From Acanthosoma haemorrhoidale (Eukaryota; Arthropoda; Insecta; Hemiptera; Acanthosomatidae), in the NCBI GenBank assembly GCA_930367205.1, contig OV884011.1:166419226-166483225 (forward strand): a stretch of 64,000 nt of DNA, read 5' to 3'. The position numbers and the translations under genes are program-made. Under the pieces are notes generated by a model. That model had not been told where the DNA came from, made no database searches, and saw nothing but the letters and a program-made list of their open reading frames with translations. Of this stretch, positions 48,001-60,287 are shown one piece after another (position 1 is the stretch's first letter; each line of letters begins with the position of its first letter).

Positions 48001-51000
48001 ATGGTATAATGCACAGTGTTTTACAGTACATAATACAGAAGCATAGTTAGTGGTGCCAAGCACACGCTCTATAAATTAACATTTCTTCAGGACATGATGT
48101 TCGTAAGTTCCTGATGATAAAATCATGGAGCATGCAATTGTATGTCTAGTTCTATTCTTATTCCATGGGGTGGAGCCCCATTAAAAACTTGTTGTATATT
48201 TTGTTCAATATTGTTGTATATTGTATATTTTCTAATGATTTTAATGTTAGCATTAAATGCTCTGTTATAAGACTATTTAAATTTTAACATGATGTATACT
48301 TAATAAATTATTGACTATTCTACAATCTGATATTTCTTTAATCCTGTGTTCATTTCAACTCACACTAGTTTATATATAATATAAATTGTTGTATGCTGGC
48401 ACTATTATTTATCGCAAAACCATAAGTGGAACAGTATCAGAATGGAAATCCAGCAGCCTAACCACAACCATATAGTTATATGAAGACACTGGACAACCTA
48501 TGCTGTTTAAGAAATATATTTTGCTAATTGCATATAGGTATAAGCAAAGAGTATGCACTTATAAATAGTATATTATGCAGGTATTATTATGAGGTAAGTG
48601 CCTTGGGTCTTTCAAGCAAATTTAATCAATCAAATGTCCTCTTTTTTTTTCTTACTCAGGCATTGCCAGGACTAAAAAAGGTAAATCTTTATACCATCAT
48701 TAAATAGTTTCTTAAAAAAAACATCATAGCCAGTAACGCCAATTACTTAAGAATTAATCCAATAATTTGTCAATAAATTACAATTAATAAGTTAATATAT
48801 AGTTCTATTAACTAAATAGAAATGAGTTTTAAACTACGTAAGAGAATTTAACGTATGATATTCACCTAACGTTAAGTTTTATATTCAGGGAGAGGTTAAA
48901 GCTTTCCAAGCTTGATAATCATTATTTTTTTAAAAACCTTTTTTATACTTATCTAATCATATTTATGCCGTTAATGAAAACATTAATAATTAAAACTATC
49001 TACGAAGAAGCGTTACTATTCTTCAAATGCTTGAAAGGTTTACAATATTTTGGATTGAATTTTGCAATCCTATATCTAAATATTAGTCAAAGAGGAGGGT
49101 CTCCCTTCTCTTGAATTCTTCCATGACTCAATGCGTTGAGCATCGCAGCAGCATTTTCCCTTAAGCATCACGCCCGTCCGGTACTTCGTCAATCCAATCA
49201 GATCACTGTATCAAGTTTTCCCAGTAACCTGGCCAAGCAGCCAATTTCAAATTTACACCTCACATCTTATCTTATTTTCATTACTTTTATAATGCTAAGA
49301 ATATTATAATGCTAAAAGTAGAAGGGGCCTGAGCAGAACTGTATACTTGCCTCGTAGGGTCCTGGCAGTCCACTCAGTAAATTTGCTGTAGTCCACCATC
49401 TAGAGATCCCTCATTTGGCAACCGACAGTAAAACCACTCAAATAGCGTGAGAAGGCCGATGCAAATACCTCTGGAATGATACCCCACAGGACAGGAATTC
49501 ACCGATAATGGGTACTGATATATACATTGAAACAGAGAGGTAAAGACTTGGAGGACAAACTTGAACATTTTTTAGTACCAACTGCATCTCTCCAAGACCT
49601 CCCTCCCTCTTCCCCTCATCCCACAACCTTGTCCTTTTTTTATACATATATGTCTCAGCTTTAGCCCCAGATCCCGCTTTTCCCTAGACCTTCCACCCAG
49701 TATATAGTAACGTAACTCTTAATATTTGTATATAGCAGTGTTTTGCTTTTACTTCATAATAAAGCTGTTCTTTTGAAAGACTACTCTACAAATATTACTT
49801 AACTATTGATCAAGCGGAAAAATGTCGATGCCTTGTTGGGCCACTGGGGTCAGAAAGGACTTTGTTAAATTAAATACTTAATATAATCATTGATTTTGTT
49901 GATCCAACATTATTATGCAATCTAATTCTTTTAGCAAATATAAAAAAAAAAAAATGCCGCCCCATAATATGAGTTGCCTTTGGCGAACCTCCCTCCCCCA
50001 GCTATGCTACTGCCCACTAACCACTTCATTAATAAAGTTTATAGTTATGAAATGATAATAATACTTTGATTTACGGTCTCTGCTGCCAATTATTAATAAA
50101 TATGGTATACAAGGTACCTAGATGACCGATGTGGGTTTATTCAACAAAAATGGTAATAAATAAACTTATGTATATTTTAAGCTTTTAGAAAAACTTGACT
50201 GGACACAGTCATATTGGTTTGCTTCAAGAAATGCTTCCTAGAATAGATATGGTGGCAAATCAAGAATTTTGTATTAATTCAAGTGCGCTGCAGATAAATT
50301 AGTTCAGTAAGAAGGTCACATACTAAGCTAAAAACAAAATAATAATTTCACAAAACTTTATTTGAATGTGTGCATTAGCTCCCTAAATTTCAAAGGAAAT
50401 TAAAATTCAGGACCCTCTGAACATCACAGTGTTTGAAATTGTAAAAAGACTGGAGTTTATTTAAAATTATTTTGGTATTAACATAAGCGTTTAATTTTTG
50501 GAGATATTTTGAAAAAAAAATAAATCATAGTAATAATTATTATCTAGGCAAACTATCACCAATAGAATATTGTCTAGATGAGAAATGAAATCAAAGTACT
50601 AGAAAGAAATATTATTTATGGCTAATGTGGTATAGATATTTATAAAGGAAGGCTCAATTTAAATTTTAAATAAAACATACACTTTCATGTGATTTTACAC
50701 ATAAGGCAAAAATACAAAATTGGATGCTGGAAAAAATATTCTGATCTAAAACTGATTTCTTATTAATAAATTTTTTTTCAAAGTTTGGTGACCGATAATA
50801 TTTAACCACAAAAATATTTATAATAAGTCAGGTAACAGAAATTAAAATGCTGAATTACGTTTAACACATAAATATATAATATCCATAAAATAATAATAGT
50901 ACATGAAAATGATTAACATGCTAAATATGATATCTGCTTCAGATCTGATACGAGTCCACTGAAGTTCAAGGGGTTTATGTCATTTTTTAAAATTGAAAAC

Positions 51001-52145
51001 ATGTTATTAATTTATTTTTCTTGAAATTAATTTTTTTAATTAACTGTATAATTTTAAAGAATCACTAAAGGATTTTCAAATATAACATAAGTTTATTTTT
51101 TAGATATAACTTTCTAAAGTTGCATTGAAATTTTTAAAAATGAGCGTTTTCGAAACTGAGACATGTTTCTATTTCCTACAAGAGATGTTGATTAGTGTCC
51201 TGAAAAAGTATATCCTAGTCTGTAATGATTACAGACAGGTGGTGAATATATATATATAAGTTAAAGTCAGGAGTATGACTGTATTGTAAATAAATATGAT
51301 CATGGGATGTAAACAAAGTATGATCCCCTATGACAATCCCATGTGTAGGATTGTCGGAATAATAAAATTATTATTTCTCTTGAGCCCAAGTGTGTCAGTT
51401 CGTTTCCCTCTTTCCCTTTTTATCAAATCTTAACCACTGGAGATCAACCGAATAATATATATATATGCGTTCCTCAGAGAGAATGCTCAGTCTACTCTAG
51501 GCTTCAGCCTTCTTATTTTCAGGTACTTTTATAATTCTATCAGTGGAGAATTTAAAACGGTAAAATCATGATAAAAATTTCAATAAAACTGATTAATTCC
51601 TTATGAAAGACTTACTCTAAAGGTTAATCATGATTCGCTTGTGGGGGGGTCCCATCATGCCCATGGTGACGTTGTCGAAGCACTGAAAAGTACAGGGTGG
51701 TATCTCATAGGATGAATCCAGTGCTCTACCTTGCTAAAGCCGGCTTAAAAATTGTTTATATTATTATATTCTTTATGGCATACAAGGTGTCCCCCCAACA
51801 AAAATGTCTTTCTTTTCATGGTGTTATGAATTAAATGCACGACTTGTTTGTCTTAAAGAATTTTTGGATATTTCAGGATAACTTTCCGGTACTCTATCTT
51901 GGCTGGGTGAAGCTTCTTGATCATCTTGGCCTTCCAGAACGTTCTTTATGAACATCCTGAACAGTTTAATTCGTTTCTAACTTATCTTTTATCCAATTGA
52001 CTGTAAGTGTTGATGGCGGATCTGTCTCAAACTCCCTTCTATATTTTCATACTTCCAATAGCATTTTAAAATCAATTTCTTATTTTGATAGAACAATATT
52101 TACATTTTGAATTACGGATGATACACTAATAATTGACATCGAGTG
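48001..52145. other. Distal spacer of unit A
   Basis: Almost identical to 58480-62632 of unit B, differing at only a few scattered bases by eye. It holds the dispersed repeat at 49575-49800 and a small stem ATGGGG/CCCCAT at 48165-48181. No genes; the 64- and 69-codon minus-strand frames near 49374-49647 look like chance. Confidence 0.6.
49575..49800 (+). repeat. Dispersed repeat copy, unit A spacer
   Basis: Matches the complement of 16805-17045 and recurs in unit B at about 60061-60287. An AATAAAG lies near its right end. Confidence 0.7.
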
Positions 52146-52653
52146 AAAACATAACGGTTTCTAATTGTGAATAAATAAATAATTGTCAAATTAATACCAT
52201 GCTCACTACTCAAGATGGCGCTAAAATAAAAGTAATGAAATAGATGGGAAGATTCGGTCTGCAAGTTGTTAAGTTTTCATGGCTTACAAACTTTACATCA
52301 ACAAAAAAACACACTGACATAGCAGACAATTTTACTTCCAAACAGTTAATACTCCTCAATGAGGATATTCAATATGTATCTATAATGTTTCTCCATATCC
52401 AGTTTATAAATATTTATCAATCCACAATATCAACAATCCACTAACTCAAAGAGGTGTTGACATTTTCGAGCCCAAAATGAAATTTTCGGAAATAGGGTTG
52501 GCTAAACTGATTCCCCCACCCCTACCCGTAAGGTCAAAAGGAAGGACAGTTTCTGCTGGTTAGTTGGTAAGTAGCTACTAGTGAGTGCAGTGAGTTAGTG
52601 TTCAGTTTAGTATCGGCAGTTCGTAGTTCGTAACGACGCAGTGCGCGACTTCA

Positions 52654-54651
52654 ATGGATATTTTGTGTGCTATAGAAAACGGAGATATGGAAGGGCTCTG
52701 GCAAGCTATCGATTCAGGAGTGAGCTTAAATTTCAGGGACCTAAGCGGGAAAACACCTCTCCACCACGCTATTGAGCGTCAATGTCCCAAGGAGATGTTA
52801 CAGGCTCTTCTGTTCACTGGTGCCGATCCTGAAGCACAAGACGGCCGAGGCCAAACACCGTTACAAGCAGCCTTGGACGTCAGTGCCGATGTGGAAGTGG
52901 TGCGCTTACTTTTGTCAGCACGAGCCAATCCGGAGACTGAGTGCTTGGGAACGTCTCCGCTTATGAAGGCCGTAGATAACAGGCAGATTCCAATCGTCGA
53001 AGCACTCCTCGACGCCGGGGCCAACGTCAACGCTAAAGACGAAAGGCTGAGGACTCCACTCCATCAGGCGGTCAGTATTTTTTCGTACGCCATAACCGAT
53101 ACCTTGCTATCAGCGGGTGCAAACCCGAACTCCCAAGACATAACCGGACAGACCCCACTTCACTTAGCCATGGCCAGAATAAACTCTAGATGGGTGGTAG
53201 GTATCCTTCTGTCTGCGGGAGCCAACCCTCACATAGAAGATAACAAACGGGAGACTCCTTTGATGAAGATACAAAACAGGCCATATTTGAATTTAAGCCG
53301 CTTCATCGAAGCTGGCGCCGATGTGAAGAAGTTCTACTTCTTGCACAAAGCGATCTCAGCCACTTCGAACCTCCAATTCTTGAGAACGGTAGTAGAAGCC
53401 GGTGCAGATATCAATGCTGTGGACAAGTCAGGGCTAACTCCGCTTTATTATAGCGTCCGAAAAAATGACATATGCACGATAAGATTTCTCATCGAAGCCG
53501 GGGCCGACCCCCACTACCGTATGCGGGGTGACATAACTTACCTCCAAGTGTGTAAAACCTTTGAGGCGTTGAGCGTTTTCTTAAAAAACCCACCACCGAG
53601 AATTCCCGCTGCCAAAAAATTCCCACGTTTGGATGCTAATTGTAATAATTTGTCCGAACTTACAAAATCCAGCATCATTAATGAATATCTTAACTGGTAT
53701 GGACACGGATCGAATTCCCTACACCATATACTCAGAAAGTGTTTCATACAGAGAGAATGCTTAGCACCCATAACGTTGCTCCTATATTATGGAGCCGACC
53801 CATCTGCGGTAGACCCAGAAGGGAAAAATGCCGTGTATTATGCTATATATTATAGGTGCGAATTAGCCGCAGAATTTATGATGAGAGTTATGTTTGTCAT
53901 TCAAGGCGACGACTATCTGGTCAATTTGAAAGATATGCTGACAATGGAGAGTGATACCGTCATAGGTACATTTAAACTTGTCACTAAGTATGCTCTAATT
54001 ACTTCAAAAGACGCCAAGACCCAACAGAAAAGATTAAAACTTCTTCTAAAAATTGGAGAGTTAGGAAGGTGTCACCGTGAAATTATAAGCGACTATTTCA
54101 AGGAATGTCTTCAGGAGATACAATCAATGAAAGATTGGAAAGTTAGCTCCTGTTATTCCATGTACGAATGTGTAACAAAAACTAGTGCTAATTTAAATAA
54201 AGACATTATTAAAGAAATTGTATCAGATTATAGAATAATCAACTGTTTTAAAATATACGCCGATTTGATAATATTCAAATTGGAATATTGTTTTGATAGG
54301 GGAGTAATGTTAAAGTCATTACAAAATATCAAGATTTCCACGGGGGTTTCTTCGAATGAAAAATCTGTGGAACTCCACAGGGATTGCCTCAACCAATTAT
54401 ACGATCACTTCAACAATAAGGATCTTTATTTTTTAATAACTAACCTGAATAAAATTTTAAAAACACCTATTGCTCTGGACTATGATCCTATCCCTACACA
54501 GGTAAGACATGATTACTGCTTTGTATCTTGAGTTATTTTTGGCCATTTCAAATGTAATTTATTAATTAATATATGCATTGTTTGTTTTCAGTTATTCTTT
54601 GGATATGGCAGAAATGAGGACTTAGATCGTCTGAAAGAACGATTGGGATAA
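52654..54651 (+). CDS. Ankyrin-repeat protein, array copy B
   Basis: Exons 52654-54501 and 54592-54651 give 635 residues with the same architecture as copy A: a cap, about 8 ankyrin repeats, two later repeats, a helical C-terminal region and the same 19-residue last exon. Compared with A, residues 1-46 differ at about one site and residues from about 285 to the end at about seven. Residues 47-270 differ at roughly 55, including one deleted residue in repeat 6 (around IQNRPYLNLS). Differences cluster in loop and helix positions of the repeats, while TPLH and AGA-P framework residues are kept. No stop or frameshift. Start is MDIL; the upstream triplet is ACG, not ATG. Binding partner and function unknown. 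Confidence 0.85.
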
Positions 54652-55779
54652 AAATCGAGAATGAAGATTTCCTGCCGTCAAATAGAACTATTAATCCTCA
54701 GGGATTTAGTAGCACACACAGGTAACACACACATGAATACACCTTTGCAAGTTGAGTTATGTTGATCATACTTTATAAAATCCATTTTGTTTGTATCATA
54801 ACATCTGTATGCCTCTTACTCATGAATTGAATTTAATTATTGGACTTTAAATAATTCTCTGAAAAGTGCTGTTGTTAATTAAGATATTTTGTTAATTTTT
54901 TCTTGTATGATTCCTGTCGCTCACTAGTTATGATCAAGATGGATTGACTAAGTTCTAGTTTTTGTTTTTTATTAGAATTGCAATTATTTTTTTAATAATA
55001 ACCCGAATAGTTAAAACCAGAATATAATAGCGTTATGTTCACTTGCAAATTCAAATTGACTTTAGTAAGTATTGCTCAGCTGTTTGTTGATGATTGATAA
55101 AGCTGCGTCTTCTTTACAAATGACTGATACCGCAATAGTCAAATTAATATCTTAATTTTCCTTTGTTAGAGTGAATCTAGGAACAGAAATAGTGAAAAGG
55201 TTCTTAAAATTGTTTTTGCAACAACAGCAGTGAAAGTTGACAGGTATACCTTGCAGATGGCAATCTAGCGTGTAGTGCTAAATCCCGTTTTTCTTGGTGA
55301 AATAATAAACAAGATTTTAGTTTTGCTGCAAAGCTATAAGTTTATTACCTACCTGAAACAAACTTTTCTCACCATTATTACGGTGAGAGAGTCCATTCAC
55401 TATTATAAATTCGATATTTTTTTGTCGTTTCCAAGAGATCGCAGATTTGCTAGTTTACATTCGGTACAAAATGTTATACTTCACTAAAAAATGGTAAAAA
55501 CACAAAATAATTTCTAAATATTTTTTCAGGGATAAAAAAAAAATTAAAATACAAATATAATTAATTAATTTATGCAATAAAATAATAATGTTAAATACAA
55601 AACTAAAGAAACCCACAAAATATTTATTTTGTATTTATTTAACAATACAAAAATAATGCTTGATCAAAAAAGACAAAATTATTTTACTTCAAAATATGTT
55701 ACAAAACGTTTTATTATTTTACGTTTTATTATAGGTTTTATAGTCTTTAATTTAATTTATTAGTTAATTTTCTTCTTTT

Positions 55780-56400
55780 GTTTCTTCATTTTCGTAGGGC
55801 TCTAGGAATGTGTCAACAACGTTTTTGGTTGTGGGCAAATTTTTGGTATAACTCATAGGATTTTCTGGGGATCAAATGGTCACTGCAAAGTTCCATAAGT
55901 GGTTGATCTTTGCATCCGAAATTGGGAACTTTGAGAAGTGCAACCTTTCTATTTTTGCGCTTCATATTTTTCCTTTGGTTTCATACAAAGTGAAGCTAAT
56001 TGACGTTTTGTCAACTAGCTCGTAAGTTGTTAGAATGTACACCGCAAGCTTACAAGCCTAAAAAAATTGCCCGTCTGCTCTTTTTGGTGTAGATAGCTCT
56101 GCTGTAAATCAAAATTGAATGCAACAACGCCTGCATTTTTAGCAACTAATTTGCCCGAGTCTCTTCTATGTCTTTGTTTCTTATATATTTTGAGTTCTCC
56201 TTCTCCTCCTTGGACCGTTTTCCATCTTCTGAATAATCTTTGAATGTGACAGACTTTTTGTAAAGATCTTTTTTTGGTTTGTGGAATTTTTGTTTGAATA
56301 TTAGAAATATTTGTCAGTATTTTTCAATACTTGCCACTTTCCTTCCTAGTTCGGCACACTCGGCTTGATATAAATTATACATAATTTTAACATTAAGGTC
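55780..56400 (-). pseudogene. Degenerate transposon-derived coding block, unit B
   Basis: Counterpart of 46170-46790 with the same KPKKD and FD-LQQ fragments and further substitutions. The insertion therefore predates the unit duplication. Confidence 0.35.
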
Positions 56401-59400
56401 AGCCTTTAAATATTTGCACTGGCTCGATTTGTGGCAGTAATGGGATTGAACAAAATATGTCTACTAATAAAGTTTTCATCCTCCGGTAAAACTTTGTTAG
56501 TTGGTGAATGTTTCCTAATTTAATCAGGGTGCATACCCAAGCAAGTCCATCTTTTTATTGCTCCTCAAGTTCCTTCACTAATATTTAAAGTGTGACAGTG
56601 CACTTCTCACACCCTCACCTGTAAATAAATATTTCTTTTTAAATGCTCGACAGGATTTTTGATCGGTTGTGCTTCTTTTCTTATGGTGAAATGAAACGTG
56701 ATTTAAAATCAACTGCTGTTATTCTGTGAGTGTAGTGAAAGATTGAAATCCTTCATAAATTTAAAGTTTCAATTCGATTCCAATTTTCAAAACCATAATT
56801 AGGTGAATTCTGCTGTAGAAATTGTCAAAACTCCCAAATATCCAACTGATTTTTTTTTTATTCTAACGGGCGAAATTATTGCACCAACAGCTAAATTCTT
56901 CTCTAAAAATCTTCAAAATATGTCAATTGTAGCCTAATTTTCTTAGAAAGAGCAAAATAATAACCATCCGAATTTTACTCCAAAAAGCCAAATTCTCATT
57001 AGATAATTAATAATTAGAGAAATAGGTCAGCCGTTGATACCCAAATTTTCATCAAATTCAAAAAAATGTTCTTGAAAAGGGTGAAATTTTTAAAAACCTG
57101 AATTCTACTTGAATTCAAGTAAGCCTAACCACATTAAAATTTTTTAAGGATTTTAAGTTACTTTCTTGAAAAGGGTAAAATTACATTGAGTCGTATTTGA
57201 TGTAAGTGACAATGATATCATAATCATTTGCACTTACATATTGAATGGTTTTTATTCCAGTGAAATAACCGCATCATAGAAAAATAAAAAAATTAAGTTT
57301 GATGTCTTGAATGGTAAATGGTGACAACGAAATTAAATATAAATAAATTAGTTTGATAATTACAGGAGTAATTATTTAGCATTGTCAATTACCTTTGAAT
57401 AGATTGTTCCATCTTTTTAAAGGGCGTCATGTCTTTTTCTAGCCAGTAACCTTCCTGTTGGCCTTTTCTGGTCCATTGTGTGCTTCCTGTTCAAGCTAAA
57501 GAAAGAAATACCAAATCATTTAATAAGTTTTAAGTGACTCAGGTAGAGTTAGTTAAGAATCTCCGTTTATCTCGTTACTTTTATTATGAATGCTTTTAAA
57601 AAATACAACTTACTTTATAAGTGGTAAAAAAATATTTCTCAAATAACACCACTTTTTGAAGAATTATTGGACATAATCAACATGAGTAAGAGACATACAG
57701 AATAATACAAACAAAATAGATATTATAAACTATATAAATAATAGAAATTAAAAAAGCTTTTTTTTCTTTGATCTTTATAATTAGACAATCATAAATTGTG
57801 TTTTTTTCAAAAATAACATTAAATCAAACTATGAATTTAATAAATGAACAACAAGCAATATTTTTATGAGTTCAATTTAAAAGTAAAGTGAAACTTTAAT
57901 ATAATCAGATCCAGTCTATGAATATTTACAGCAGATTTGTATCGTGTTAACATTAAATAAAATAACATAATTGTAATGTACACATTACATATATACAGGT
58001 CGCACTAAGTAAAAGTTTACAATTTTATAAGTGTCAATAACCAAATAGTATTTTGGTGAAAGACAAAGGTACGCTTAAATAATTTACAATACTTTGGAAG
58101 GGTCGCACCTTGACAGATATTGATACTAACTTTCAGGGGATCCAAGTCCTCTTTCCCACCACGTCTAAAGAATATCTGAAAACAATACAAATAAATTACA
58201 TTTGAAATGATCAACAAGAGGCAAAGATGTATTAATTTTTTACCTGTATGTTTATATTGGTTGAATAATCAATCATGTGTGGTACAAGCAATCTCTGTTG
58301 AGTTCCACTGCTTTTCCATGAGAAGTCAGCGAGGAAATTTTAATGTTTAGTAAGCAAACATTATCCATCTGTCTTAGCAATGTTCCGAATCATATCTGTC
58401 AATAATCATATAATCATAACTGGAGAGTTGTCACCTTGTATCACCACCATAAATCTCAACATTCAACTACTAATTACCGATAACAGATGGTATAATGCAC
58501 AGTGTTTTACAGTACATAATACAGAAGCATAGTTAGGGGTGCCAAGCACACGCTCTATAAATTAACATTTCTTCAGGACATGATGTTCGTAAGTTCCTGA
58601 TGATAAAATCATGGAGCATGCAATTGTATGTCTAGTTCTATTCTTATTCCATGGGGTGGAGCCCCATTAAAAACTTGTTGTATATTTTGTTTAATATTGT
58701 TGTATATTGTATATTTTCTAATGATTTTAATGTTAGCATTAAATGCTCTGTTATAAGACTATTTAAATTTTAACATGATGTATACTTAATAAATTATTGA
58801 CTATTCTACAATCTGATATTTCTTTAATCCTGTGTTCATTTCAACTCACACTAGTTTATATATAATATAAATTGTTGTATGCTGGCACTATTATTTATCG
58901 CAAAACCATAAGTGGAACAGTATCAGAATGGAAATCCAGCAGCCTAACCACAACCATATAGTTATATGAAGACACTGGACAACCTATGCTGTTTAAGAAA
59001 TATATTTTGCTAATCGCAAAGAGGTATAAGCAAAGAGTATGCACTTATAAATAGTATATTATGCAGGTATTATTATGAGGTATGTGCCTTGGGTCTTTCA
59101 AGTAAATTTAATCAATCAAATGTCCTCTTTTTTTTTCTTACTCAGGCATTGCCAGGACTAAAAAAGGTAAATCTTTATACCATCATTAAATAGTTTCTTA
59201 AAAAAAACATCATAGCCAGTAACGCCAATTACTTAAGAATTAATCCAATAATTTGTCAATAAATTACAATTAATAAGTTAATATATAGTTCTATTAACTA
59301 AATAGAAATGAGTTTTAAACTACGTAAGAGAATTTAACATATGATATTCACCTAACGTTAAGTTTTATATTCAGGGAGAGGTTAAAGCTTTCCAAGCTTG

Positions 59401-60060
59401 ATAATCATTATTTTTTTAAAAACCTTTTTTATACTTATCTAATCATATTTATGCCGTTTATGAAAACATTAATAATTAAAACTATCTACGAAGAAGCGTT
59501 ACTATTCTTCAAATGCTTGAAAGGTTTACAATATTTTGGATTGAATTTTGCAATCCTATATCTAAATATTAGTCAAAGAGGAGGGTCTCCCTTCTCTTGA
59601 ATTCTTCCATGACTCAATGCGTTGAGCATCGCAGCAGCATTTTCCCTTAAGCATCACGCCCGTCCGGTACTTCGTCAATCCAATCAGATCACTGTATCAA
59701 GTTTTCCCAGTAACCTGGCCAAGCAGCCAATTTCAAATTTACACCTCACATCTTATCTTATTTTCATTACTTTTATAATGCTAAGAATATTATAATGCTA
59801 AAAGTAGAAGGGGCCTGAGCAGAACTGTATACTTGCCTCGTAGGGTCCTGGCAGTCCACTCAGTAAATTTGCTGTAGTCCACCATCTAGAGATCCCTCAT
59901 TTGGCAACCGACAGTAAAACCACTCAAATAGCGTGAGAAGGCCGATGCAAATACCTCTGGAATGATACCCCACAGGACAGGAATTCACCGATAATGGGTA
60001 CTGATATATACATTGAAACAGAGAGGTAAAGACTTGGAGGACAAACTTGAACATTTTTTA

Positions 60061-60287
60061 GTACCAACTGCATCTCTCCAAGACCTCCCTCCCTCTTCCC
60101 CTCATCCCACAACCTTGTCCTTTTTTTATACATATATGTCTCAGCTTTAGCCCCAGATCCCGCTTTTCCCTAGACCTTCCACCCAGTATATAGTAACGTA
60201 ACTCTTAATATTTGTATATAGCAGTGTTTTGCTTTTACTTCATAATAAAGCTGTTCTTTTGAAAGACTACTCTACAAATATTACTTA
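60061..60287 (+). repeat. Dispersed repeat copy, unit B spacer
   Basis: Unit B counterpart of 49575-49800, essentially identical to it. Confidence 0.7.

Larger units (their letters stand above)
42676..52145 (+). repeat. Tandem unit A of the ankyrin-gene array (9,470 bp)
   Basis: Starts at AAAACATAACGGTTTCT, which recurs at 52146 and 62633. It contains the ankyrin gene A and its 3' spacer. Relative to unit B it is about 1 kb shorter, because blocks in the proximal spacer (around 45510, 46860 and 47000-47900) are absent. The distal spacer, from about 48000, is almost identical to B. Confidence 0.9.

Noticed and set aside
49374..49647. Minus-strand 64- and 69-codon frames in the ankyrin spacers (repeated near 59860)
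   Set aside because: Overlapping frames in low-constraint spacer. Their identity between units only reflects recent duplication.
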